8,481 nt of DNA, taken from Burkholderiaceae bacterium (GTDB taxonomy: Bacteria > Pseudomonadota > Gammaproteobacteria > Burkholderiales > Burkholderiaceae). The stretch's first letter is position 1. Each line of letters begins with the position of its first letter. Location of the stretch: NCBI GenBank assembly GCA_947470165.1, contig CANISN010000061.1, forward strand, positions 1 to 8,481, given 5' to 3'. Both the position numbers and the translations under genes were made by a program. The notes beneath the pieces are model-generated. The model ran no database searches. It was not told the origin of the DNA and was given only the letters and a program-made list of their open reading frames with translations. Below are positions 1-5,722 of the stretch, piece after piece.

Positions 1-840
1 AGGTAAGTTACGCGCAATCTCAGCGCAAAGTTTTGGAGAAAAGCCGCTGTTGAGAAGGTGTTTGACGATCTCAGTAACGTGTGTATTTTCTTGTTGAATG
101 CTGCCCCAAAAATTACCGGCAACATGCGATTGCAATAGGTGCTTCACTTCACTGATTTCAGCTAAAAGCATTTCGACCTTAGGTGAGCTCGCAGATTCAA
201 AGGAGCTTGTAGGTGTTTTTGCTAATGTTGGCGCCGTGATGGATGTGGCCTTTGATGCTTCAGCCTCTGAAATGCGATGGGCTTGTGCGGCGTTCAGAGC
301 TGCGGCACGAGCAGCATTAAGTGCGGCTACGTCTTGAGCGGCCTTAGCGTTAGCGGCAGCAGACGCATTAAAGATCGCATCATTATTAGACGGGTTGATC
401 ACGCTGGCATCTCCGCGATGAATCCGCTCAGCATTATTAAAGGTGGTGGGTAAAAATGCCTCAGCACCAGGCGCCCGAATTGAACGACCTGATCTTGCTG
501 GATTGCGTCGCAAACTACCCGCCGGAATCTCACCATATATTTTTTGACTAGGACCACGATCCAGAACTGGGGCGCGCCTAGCAATCGCGCTACTAAATTT
601 GTTTGAGAGGCCAGATTCAGCCATCGATCTCTCGGAGAAAGGGTTAACTTCGTTTCCAAAGGGGTCAACTGCTTCTGAGCGGGTGGAAAGGTTTGCTAAG
701 TCTTGCGAAGTGATAGCCATTACTTCAACACCTTGATGGGTATCTTTAGTTGAGAGCACCATGGCATCAGGACCCATCTCTGCACGGATGAGCTTTAAGG
801 CGTCGGCAGTGTTGGCTGCGATAAATTTTTGGGGGCCCAT
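1..840 (-). CDS. flhF: FlhF, signal-recognition-particle-type GTPase for flagellar placement (N-terminal 280 residues only, cut by window edge)
   Basis: Reading leftward from the ATG at 840 gives 280 codons with no stop, running off the left edge. Residues 1-50 match the FlhF B domain: start MGPQKFIAANTADALKLIR, then GPDAMVLSTKD and GVEVMAIT. Residues about 51-155 are a low-complexity linker, and 155-200 is very rich in alanine (a probable helical segment). From about 218 (KVEMLLAEISEVKHLL) to 280 the sequence looks like the helical N domain of SRP-type GTPases; the GTPase (G) domain with its P-loop would lie beyond the window. GGAG on the minus strand (848-851), 7 bases before the ATG, supports the start. 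The gene lies 36 bases after flhA on the same strand, so they are very likely co-transcribed. In the family, FlhF is membrane-associated and sets the position and number of polar flagella, usually with FlhG. Identity is firm; the missing G domain cannot be judged. Confidence 0.9.
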   Translation of the reverse strand, partial: MGPQKFIAANTADALKLIRAEMGPDAMVLSTKDTHQGVEVMAITSQDLANLSTRSEAVDPFGNEVNPFSERSMAESGLSNKFSSAIARRAPVLDRGPSQKIYGEIPAGSLRRNPARSGRSIRAPGAEAFLPTTFNNAERIHRGDASVINPSNNDAIFNASAAANAKAAQDVAALNAARAAALNAAQAHRISEAEASKATSITAPTLAKTPTSSFESASSPKVEMLLAEISEVKHLLQSHVAGNFWGSIQQENTHVTEIVKHLLNSGFSPKLCAEIARNLP

Positions 841-876
841 GCTTAAACTCCGGGTTAGATCTATTTGGTATTGATT

Positions 877-2967
877 TTAGGGGTTTTTGCCCGTTTGGGA
901 ACAAAGAACTTTGAAAAATGCGAGGTTAGAGGTTGGCGGTAACTCACCCATGGCTAAAACCGTTGCCTGTGGGCAGACACGTCTTGCGATTCTAGAAAGC
1001 GTCATTCTGGTGCGTGTTCCGGTAACGATGACGGGAGGTAAATTTTGATTCTCCATCTCCCCAATACCGCTGATGACTTCTTCGCCAAACATTCTGGCTA
1101 GGGATGGTTCAATTAGGCCGTCAGGGGCTATGGCACCACTGCCGATTGCCTGCTCTATGAGACGTTCAAATTCTGGCTGGATACCCAGTACTTGGTAATT
1201 AGCGCCATCACCCAAGCTTTCCTGAATAATGGTTCTTCTTAAAGCAAACCGAATATGTGGCAGGATTTCTAAAGGGTCATTCATTTTGGGAGCCCATTCG
1301 CTAGCAACCTCCAAAATAGTCCGTAAATCTTTAATCGGCACATCTTCTTCTAGTAGAAGCTGCAAAAGACGTTGCAAGGTGGCTAAAGGTACCACCTTAG
1401 GCACTACCTCTTCAACCAGTTTCGGGTAGTTCACCTTAACGTGGTCCAAGAGGTCTTGGGTTTCTTGGCGCCCCAAGAGCTCGGCAGCATGTTGATGAAT
1501 GAGGTGATCTAAATGGGTAGTGATCACTACCGCTGGCTCGACGACGGTATAGCCCTTGGCTATTGCCTCATCCCGAAAACGACGCTCAATCCATACCGCT
1601 GGCATGCCAAAGGTAGGATCCTTTACCTCAATTCCAGGAATACTCTCACCACCAGTTTGCTGAATGGCCAGCTGGCGATCTGGCAAGCATTGTCCACGAC
1701 CAATTTCAGCGCCGTAAAGTAAGACGCGATAGGTCTCAGCACTTAGTTGCAAGTTATCCCGAATATGTACTGATGGAATTAAAAAGCCAATTTCCGTAAT
1801 AAACTTGCGACGAATGGCTTTAATGCGTTTTATGAGGTCACTCTCATTGCCTTTGTCTACCAATGGAATGAGACGATAGGCTAACTCTAAGCACAGGGGC
1901 TCAACTATTGGCACATCCTTCCATTCCAACTCTTGATTGGTATCAGGTATGGCCGCAGCAGTCTTGGCAGCAGCAGCCTCCCGTTTAATTTTTTGGTGGG
2001 CTAAAAAGGCGAGACCACCAAAAAGCACCGCAAAACTAAGGAATATGGCGTGGGGCATGCCTGGCAGAACGCCTAAGATGCCCAGAACAGCGGCAACAAC
2101 GCCAAGCGCATTGCTATTGGCTTCAAACTGCTTAGAAACCTGACCCGAGAAGTCATCCTCAGTAGCAACCCGGGTTACCAAAATACCGGCCGCCGTTGAA
2201 ATGATCAGAGCTGGAATTTGTGCCACCAAGCCATCACCAATGGTGAGCGCTGCAAAGGTTGCCAATGCTTTGCCAAAGTCCATATTGTGTTGCAAGACGC
2301 CGATCAGTACTCCGCCGATGAGGTTAATAACCAAAATCATGATGCCGGCCATGGCATCGCCACGCACAAACTTTGAGGCACCATCCATGGAACCAAAGAA
2401 GTCCGCTTCCTGAGCGACATCTGCGCGACGGGATTTTGCCTCCGCTTGCTGAATCAGCCCAGCATTAAGATCAGCATCAATTGCCATTTGCTTGCCTGGC
2501 ATGGAATCCAGTGCAAAGCGGGCAGAAACTTCGGCAACGCGACCCGAGCCCTTAGTAATCACCACAAAGTTGATGATGGTGATCACAATAAAGATCACGA
2601 TTCCGACTGCAAAGTTACCGCCAATCAGGAATACACCAAACGCTTCAATCACTTTGCCGGCTGCATCGGTGCCTTTGTGACCTTCTAATAAAACAATCCG
2701 AGTAGAGGCCACGTTCAGAGAAAGGCGAAGAAGGGTGGTAAGAAGCAGAACCGTTGGAAAGGCTACGAAATCTTTAAAAGTCTTAATATTGATGGCTGTG
2801 AATAGAACGATGATTGACAGGGCAATATTAAAAGTAAAGAGAATATCCAAAATCATGGCTGGCAATGGCACCAGCATCATGATTAATACGAGCAGAACCA
2901 GAATCGGAATGGCACCCTGAGCCGATGGGCTCGGAAGTCTAGTGGTGTCAAAGCCGAGAATTTTCAT
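877..2967 (-). CDS. flhA: FlhA, flagellar type III export gate protein
   Basis: 696 residues, close to the roughly 690 usual for FlhA. The N-terminal half is membrane-embedded, with hydrophobic segments near 19-36, 38-58, 68-84, 110-137, 204-226, 240-265 and 285-323. The highly conserved cytoplasmic loop lies at about 139-204 (TKGSGRVAEV, MPGKQMAIDADLNAGLI, RRADVAQEADFFGSMDGA, FVRGD). D204 in FVRGDAMAG corresponds to the Asp tied to proton-driven export in Salmonella FlhA (D208). After an Ala-rich linker (about 326-345) the cytoplasmic ring domain includes D450, F453 and T484, matching the Salmonella chaperone-docking pocket D456, F459 and T490; FliS, encoded in this window, should bind there. 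The protein forms the nonameric export gate for rod, hook and filament subunits. The ATG at 2967 has no good Shine-Dalgarno sequence (AGGA is 16 bases away), but an in-frame stop lies just upstream, so no longer start is possible. flhF follows in the same direction. Confidence 0.98.
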   Translation of the reverse strand: MKILGFDTTRLPSPSAQGAIPILVLLVLIMMLVPLPAMILDILFTFNIALSIIVLFTAINIKTFKDFVAFPTVLLLTTLLRLSLNVASTRIVLLEGHKGTDAAGKVIEAFGVFLIGGNFAVGIVIFIVITIINFVVITKGSGRVAEVSARFALDSMPGKQMAIDADLNAGLIQQAEAKSRRADVAQEADFFGSMDGASKFVRGDAMAGIMILVINLIGGVLIGVLQHNMDFGKALATFAALTIGDGLVAQIPALIISTAAGILVTRVATEDDFSGQVSKQFEANSNALGVVAAVLGILGVLPGMPHAIFLSFAVLFGGLAFLAHQKIKREAAAAKTAAAIPDTNQELEWKDVPIVEPLCLELAYRLIPLVDKGNESDLIKRIKAIRRKFITEIGFLIPSVHIRDNLQLSAETYRVLLYGAEIGRGQCLPDRQLAIQQTGGESIPGIEVKDPTFGMPAVWIERRFRDEAIAKGYTVVEPAVVITTHLDHLIHQHAAELLGRQETQDLLDHVKVNYPKLVEEVVPKVVPLATLQRLLQLLLEEDVPIKDLRTILEVASEWAPKMNDPLEILPHIRFALRRTIIQESLGDGANYQVLGIQPEFERLIEQAIGSGAIAPDGLIEPSLARMFGEEVISGIGEMENQNLPPVIVTGTRTRMTLSRIARRVCPQATVLAMGELPPTSNLAFFKVLCSQTGKNP

Positions 2968-3079
2968 GCGTTTATGGATTGCATCCTAAATAAGGGTTAA
3001 ACATGGCTTAGTGGTCATCAAATGAGCAAAAACACTATATCTAGTAGTAAACGCTGCTTAGAAGCCTAAATATACCCTA

Positions 3080-3109
3080 TTTATAGTTCAATTTTTCTAA
3101 AAATGGCAA
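3080..3109 (-). promoter_or_regulatory. Candidate sigma-70-type promoter for flhA-flhF
   Basis: On the minus strand TTGCCA (3104-3109; consensus TTGACA, five of six) and TATAAA (3080-3085; consensus TATAAT, five of six) are separated by 18 bases. Transcription would begin near 3073 and leave a leader of about 105 bases before the flhA ATG. The -35 element is one half of the first GGCAA inverted repeat, so a protein bound there should affect this promoter. AT-rich DNA produces such matches easily, so this is a candidate only. Confidence 0.4.
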
Positions 3110-3141
3110 AAATTGCCGTATTTTGGGGCAATTTATTGCCC
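3104..3141. promoter_or_regulatory. Two tandem inverted repeats, GGCAA-N3-TTGCC and GGGCAA-N4-TTGCCC (probable operator or enhancer site)
   Basis: The first dyad is GGCAA (3105-3109), AAA, TTGCC (3113-3117). The second is GGGCAA (3126-3131), TTTA, TTGCCC (3136-3141). Their centres are about 22 bases apart, near two helical turns, so both would face the same side of the DNA. Read on the minus strand the second is GGCAATAAATTGCC; it differs from the FleQ box as I remember it (GTCAATAAATTGAC) only at one symmetric pair of positions. The pair sits at roughly -77 and -54 from the start expected for the sigma-54-like promoter and covers the -35 of the flhA promoter candidate. An alternative for the second dyad is a rightward terminator, as a T-rich tract follows it (3142-3153), but no rightward gene lies upstream to need one. 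Confidence 0.5.
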
Positions 3142-3161
3142 TCTTCTTTTTTTGCTTGATT

Positions 3162-3177
3162 TGGCACTTCTTATGCT
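3162..3177 (+). promoter_or_regulatory. Sigma-54 (RpoN) type promoter toward fliC
   Basis: TGGCAC (3162-3167), T, TCTT, ATGCT (3173-3177) matches the sigma-54 consensus TGGCACG-N4-TTGCW at every specified position except two. The GG (3163-3164) and GC (3175-3176) have the obligatory 12-base register. Transcription should start near 3188, giving fliC a leader of about 250 bases. A sigma-54 promoter needs an NtrC-family activator (FleQ/FlrA/FlrC in flagellar systems), and the paired dyads just upstream are natural binding sites. Sigma-54 control of a flagellin gene is known from Vibrio flaA; many betaproteobacteria instead use FlhDC and sigma-28. Confidence 0.65.
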
Positions 3178-3243
3178 CTAGCTAGGCTGGACTTCAAATT
3201 AGCCATAATTTGCACTATCAGAGAATTTTCCTATAAATAAAAG

Positions 3244-3255
3244 GTCAATATTGAG
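3244..3255. promoter_or_regulatory. Palindrome TCAATATTGA within the fliC leader
   Basis: GTCAATATTGAG contains a perfect 10-base palindrome (3245-3254). Its arms resemble FleQ-type half-sites (GTCAA/TTGAC), but the spacer is two bases instead of four. It lies about 60 bases downstream of the expected sigma-54 start. Activators of flagellar sigma-54 promoters such as FlrC are known to bind downstream of the start site, so a role is possible but unproven. Confidence 0.2.
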
Positions 3256-3348
3256 AGTGAGCGCTAACAAATAGTAATCTTTTCTATCTTTTTCCCAATC
3301 AGTAGGCCGCGAAATCTAACAACCTTAGAAAATTTTCTCAAATAGGTC

Positions 3349-3376
3349 TAAACAGTTTTCAACGCTGAACCGTAAA
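3349..3376 (+). promoter_or_regulatory. Weak sigma-28 (FliA) type promoter candidate for fliC
   Basis: TAAA (3349-3352) and ACCGTAAA (3369-3376) resemble the FliA consensus TAAA ... GCCGATAA. The spacing is 16 bases instead of the usual 15, and the -10 matches at five of eight positions. The position suits fliC well: transcription would begin near 3383, with a leader of about 58 bases starting just before the hairpin at 3387. Flagellin genes are usually FliA-dependent, which raises the prior, but the sequence match is only fair. Confidence 0.4.
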
Positions 3377-3386
3377 TAAGAAGGCA

Positions 3387-3415
3387 GGGGAAGCTAATTC
3401 CAATTAGCCCCTTTT
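3387..3415 (+). promoter_or_regulatory. Hairpin with short T run in the fliC leader (attenuator or 5' stabiliser)
   Basis: GCTAATT (3393-3399), CC, AATTAGC (3402-3408) form a seven-pair stem. GGG (3388-3390) and CCC (3409-3411) extend it across a two-base AA bulge, and TTTT follows (3412-3415). The shape resembles an intrinsic terminator with a short U tract, placed 12 bases before the fliC Shine-Dalgarno AAGGAG (3427-3432). With the sigma-28 candidate it would form the very 5' end of the mRNA, a place where hairpins protect transcripts from decay. With the sigma-54 promoter it would be an attenuation point. Confidence 0.5.
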
Positions 3416-3440
3416 AAAAAATATTTAAGGAGTAGTCATA

Positions 3441-5165
3441 ATGTCCACGGTAATTAACACAAACTTAGCATCCTTATATGCTCAGAACAATTTATCCACT
3501 GCCCAAACAGCATTGGCGCAGTCCGTGCAAAGATTGTCTTCTGGATTGCGTGTTAATAGCGCACGTGATGATGCTGCAGGTTTGGCAATTGCTCAAAATA
3601 TGCAGGCACAAATTAATGGTTTAAGTCAGGCTTCCCGCAACTTAAGCGATGCAACAAACTTACTGCAAACGGCAGATTCTTCCTTGTCAACCATCTCTGA
3701 CATGTTGCTGCGCCTCAAGCAATTGTCAGTTCAAGGTTACGACAGTTCATTATCTGGTTCGCAACGTTTAAATATTGCTACTGAATCTCTCGATATCCAG
3801 TCTGAGATTAATCAAACTTCAACCAGAACAAAGTTCAATGGCATCAGTCTAATGGCCGGTGAGCAGGGTGTGATGTCACAGGGTAGTGACGTGAGAGCAG
3901 GCATGGTACTGAGCGATGGCGCGACCCGAGATTTTGGAGACGGTAACATCACGATGGAGGCTGCTGCTTTAGAAGGTGACTACGCCGGAAATGACACACT
4001 AACCACTACTGATGCGGATGTCGAAAGTATGTTCACTCCGTATTCCTTGGATTGGCAAAAACAGGCTGGCGTGCAATATACCTTAACTTACAGCGGCACT
4101 GGTAACGCCATTACCATGACTGCGACCCAGGATTGGGACTTTGATGATGCTAGAGTGCAATATTTAGGGCAAGAAACTGTCAATATTGCAGATGTGACAA
4201 TTGAATCTGGTCTTGGTGGCGATGTAAACCAAGTACTCGAATTTGCATCTTTTGGCTTAAAATTCAATCTTACTACTACGATTGAAGCAGGTAACGTGAC
4301 CGTTTCTGGAGCTAGTATTGCCAATGATATGCATCAACAGACGGTTGAGGCTACCACGACTGATACCGCCAACAACTATGTGAATGTCACAAGCGTTGAT
4401 GCATCCGATTTTATCTATCCAGCGGGTGGCACGGTGACATTAACCGCTGACGCTGGTACATTAACCGCCACCTATACTGATGAAGATGGCAACGACACGA
4501 CGATTGATACGGTATTTGAAGATACAGACTTTGAAACAGCGGGAACCTACAATACCTATAATATTGGTTTTGGTCTAAAAATTACGCTGCAAAATGTGCA
4601 GGGAAATGTTACTGCAGAGAATGTGGCCCAATGGCTGGCGGATGCAGATAATGGCGCCGGATATTTTGATATCACTGGTGCAGATGCCGCTGGACAGATC
4701 ACGGTGGGTGGTGGCGTTAGTCAAACTCTCGAATTTCAGAGTGGCGCAAATAGCGATGCCTATATCACCATCAAGACATTGGACACCAGAACAACAGGTA
4801 CGTCCGAAGTCATGAGTGTATTAGGTACCCAGTTAGAGGCCATTGGAGCTCTGACTGCAGACAGTACTACTGAAGTATGGCAAGCTGCATTCGCATCACT
4901 TGAAAATGCGATTGATACTGCCTTAGATTATATTGATTCAAAGCGTGCAATCGTAGGCTCACAAATGAATCGTCTAAGCTACATTGTTTCGAATCTAGGA
5001 ACGCAGACTATTAATACGCAAAATGCCCGTTCTGCCATTATGGATACGGACTTTGCAGCAGAAACAGCGAAGTTAACGAAGGGTCAGATTATGCAACAGG
5101 CTGCCACAGCAATGTTAGCCCAAGCAAATCAAATGCCTAACGTGATTTTGTCACTATTGAAGTAA
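3441..5165 (+). CDS. fliC: FliC, flagellin (filament subunit)
   Basis: 574 residues, larger than the roughly 270-500 of many flagellins. Residues 1-145 are the conserved D0/D1 N-terminus (INTNLASLYAQNNL, RLSSGLRVNSARDDAAGLAI, KFNGISLM); 456-574 are the conserved C-terminus (ENAIDTALDYIDSKRA, GSQMNRLSY, ARSAIMDTDFAAETAKL, final LSLLK). Residues about 150-455 are the surface-exposed variable region, rich in Thr, Asp, Gly and Val and predicted mostly beta. It holds a repeated motif, FGLKFNLTTTIEAGNVT (271-287) and FGLKITLQNVQGNVT (377-391). The stretch LRLKQLSVQ (90-98) aligns with the region of Salmonella flagellin read by TLR5 (R90 there is R91 here). No cysteine is present and there is no signal peptide, as expected for export through the flagellar channel. 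AAGGAG eight bases before the ATG fixes the start. A strong hairpin follows the stop codon. Confidence 0.98.
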   Translation: MSTVINTNLASLYAQNNLSTAQTALAQSVQRLSSGLRVNSARDDAAGLAIAQNMQAQINGLSQASRNLSDATNLLQTADSSLSTISDMLLRLKQLSVQGYDSSLSGSQRLNIATESLDIQSEINQTSTRTKFNGISLMAGEQGVMSQGSDVRAGMVLSDGATRDFGDGNITMEAAALEGDYAGNDTLTTTDADVESMFTPYSLDWQKQAGVQYTLTYSGTGNAITMTATQDWDFDDARVQYLGQETVNIADVTIESGLGGDVNQVLEFASFGLKFNLTTTIEAGNVTVSGASIANDMHQQTVEATTTDTANNYVNVTSVDASDFIYPAGGTVTLTADAGTLTATYTDEDGNDTTIDTVFEDTDFETAGTYNTYNIGFGLKITLQNVQGNVTAENVAQWLADADNGAGYFDITGADAAGQITVGGGVSQTLEFQSGANSDAYITIKTLDTRTTGTSEVMSVLGTQLEAIGALTADSTTEVWQAAFASLENAIDTALDYIDSKRAIVGSQMNRLSYIVSNLGTQTINTQNARSAIMDTDFAAETAKLTKGQIMQQAATAMLAQANQMPNVILSLLK

Positions 5166-5177
5166 GTTATAACTTTA

Positions 5178-5211
5178 ACTTGGTCTAATTTAATTTTCAA
5201 TTAGACCAAGT
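5178..5211 (+). terminator. Strong hairpin after fliC without a T tract (partial terminator or mRNA stability element)
   Basis: ACTTGGTCTAATT (5178-5190) and AATTAGACCAAGT (5199-5211) pair perfectly over 13 bases around an eight-base loop (5191-5198). It begins 12 bases after the fliC stop and ends 16 bases before the flaG ribosome binding site. No T run follows on either strand, so it is not a classical intrinsic terminator. It could block 3' exonucleases and let a fliC message outlast the longer operon transcript, fitting the much larger need for flagellin than for FlaG or FliD. Confidence 0.55.
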
Positions 5212-5237
5212 GACTGATACGGTAGTTAAGGAGCATC

Positions 5238-5639
5238 ATGAATAATTTAACAAATATAGGCGGAGCGGCAGCTGTACCAACATCAAATACTGGATTTCAA
5301 ACTAGTAGTGCTCCTGCTGTGCCTCAACAGTTAGCGCGCACTGATGCTGAAGCAGTATCTTCTGTAGTTAGCACTCAAATTAAACCATCATCAGTCAATG
5401 AAACCTCTGCACCGACTCGTGAAGTCGTTGCACAAGCAGCTCAGCAAATACAAAGTTTTGTGCAATCGATGGGTAGAAATTTAAGCTTTTCGGTCGATAG
5501 CACGACTGGCTATCATGTGGTCAGAGTGACCAACCCAGATACCGGTGAGATGATTCGTCAGTTACCATCAGAAGAGTTGCTAAGAATTGCTCAAAATTTT
5601 GCCCAAATCAATAGCGCCTTAGTGAATCAAAAAGCCTAA
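5238..5639 (+). CDS. flaG: FlaG family flagellar protein
   Basis: 133 residues. The first 60 are low-complexity, rich in Ser, Thr, Ala and Pro. The conserved FlaG domain occupies about 62-128: REVVAQAAQQIQSFVQS, then LSFSVDSTTGYHVVRV (82-97) and the family hallmark NPDTGEMIRQLPSEELLRIA (99-118). AAGGAG (5228-5233) lies four bases before the ATG. Lying between fliC and fliD is the typical place for flaG in proteobacteria. In Pseudomonas, Vibrio and Campylobacter relatives, loss of FlaG changes filament length or stability, but its molecular role is not settled. No promoter of its own is visible, so it probably depends on readthrough from fliC past the hairpin at 5178-5211. Confidence 0.93.
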   Translation: MNNLTNIGGAAAVPTSNTGFQTSSAPAVPQQLARTDAEAVSSVVSTQIKPSSVNETSAPTREVVAQAAQQIQSFVQSMGRNLSFSVDSTTGYHVVRVTNPDTGEMIRQLPSEELLRIAQNFAQINSALVNQKA

Positions 5640-5651
5640 TTTACGGGATAA

Positions 5652-5698
5652 ATACATGTCAATGATAAATTGGCATGTATCTTGCTTAAATTAGCAAG
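5652..5698 (+). other. Two back-to-back hairpins between flaG and fliD
   Basis: The first pairs ATACATGTCAA (5652-5662) with TTGGCATGTAT (5670-5680), eleven pairs including one G-U, around a seven-base loop. The second starts at the next base and pairs CTTGCT (5681-5686) with AGCAAG (5693-5698) around a six-base loop. Neither is followed by a T run. They fill most of the 83-base gap and end 15 bases before the fliD Shine-Dalgarno region. They may be RNA processing or stability signals that set the flaG to fliD ratio. Confidence 0.45.
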
Positions 5699-5722
5699 AG
5701 CATGCAAATTTAAGAGGTCTCT

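Larger units (their letters stand above)
2968..3440. other. Divergent control region between flhA and fliC
   Basis: 473 AT-rich bases between the divergent starts of flhA and fliC. I find no convincing gene on either strand. The region holds a sigma-70-like promoter toward flhA, two inverted repeats, a sigma-54-like promoter and a weaker sigma-28-like promoter toward fliC, a further palindrome, and a hairpin with a short T run just before the fliC ribosome binding site. Each is listed separately. The stretches 3178-3243 and 3256-3348 would be part of a long untranslated leader if the sigma-54 promoter drives fliC. Confidence 0.8.

Noticed and set aside
98..337. Rightward open frame of 79 codons opposite flhF.
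   Set aside because: It lies antisense to the clear FlhF frame and resembles no known protein. The same applies to the leftward frame 399-668 and to the small frames opposite flhA and within fliC.
3115..3122. GCCGTATT as a -10 element of a rightward FliA promoter.
   Set aside because: The matching -35 at the required distance (TCTA) is poor and the site is more than 300 bases from fliC.
3125..3153. Second GGGCAA dyad plus T-rich tract read as an intrinsic terminator.
   Set aside because: No rightward gene lies upstream to terminate, and the pairing with a second like-sequence dyad points to a protein-binding site. It remains a possible stop for antisense transcripts.
3103..3159. Short rightward frame ATG GCA AAA ... 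TGA of 18 codons in the flhA-fliC gap, encoding a hydrophobic peptide.
   Set aside because: No Shine-Dalgarno sequence. It lies on top of the two inverted repeats, which explain the base pattern better.
3209..3237. Rightward sigma-70-like pair TTTGCA and TATAAA with 17 bases between.
   Set aside because: The -35 matches only four of six, and such pairs are common in DNA this AT-rich. The sigma-54 and sigma-28 candidates fit the gene context better.
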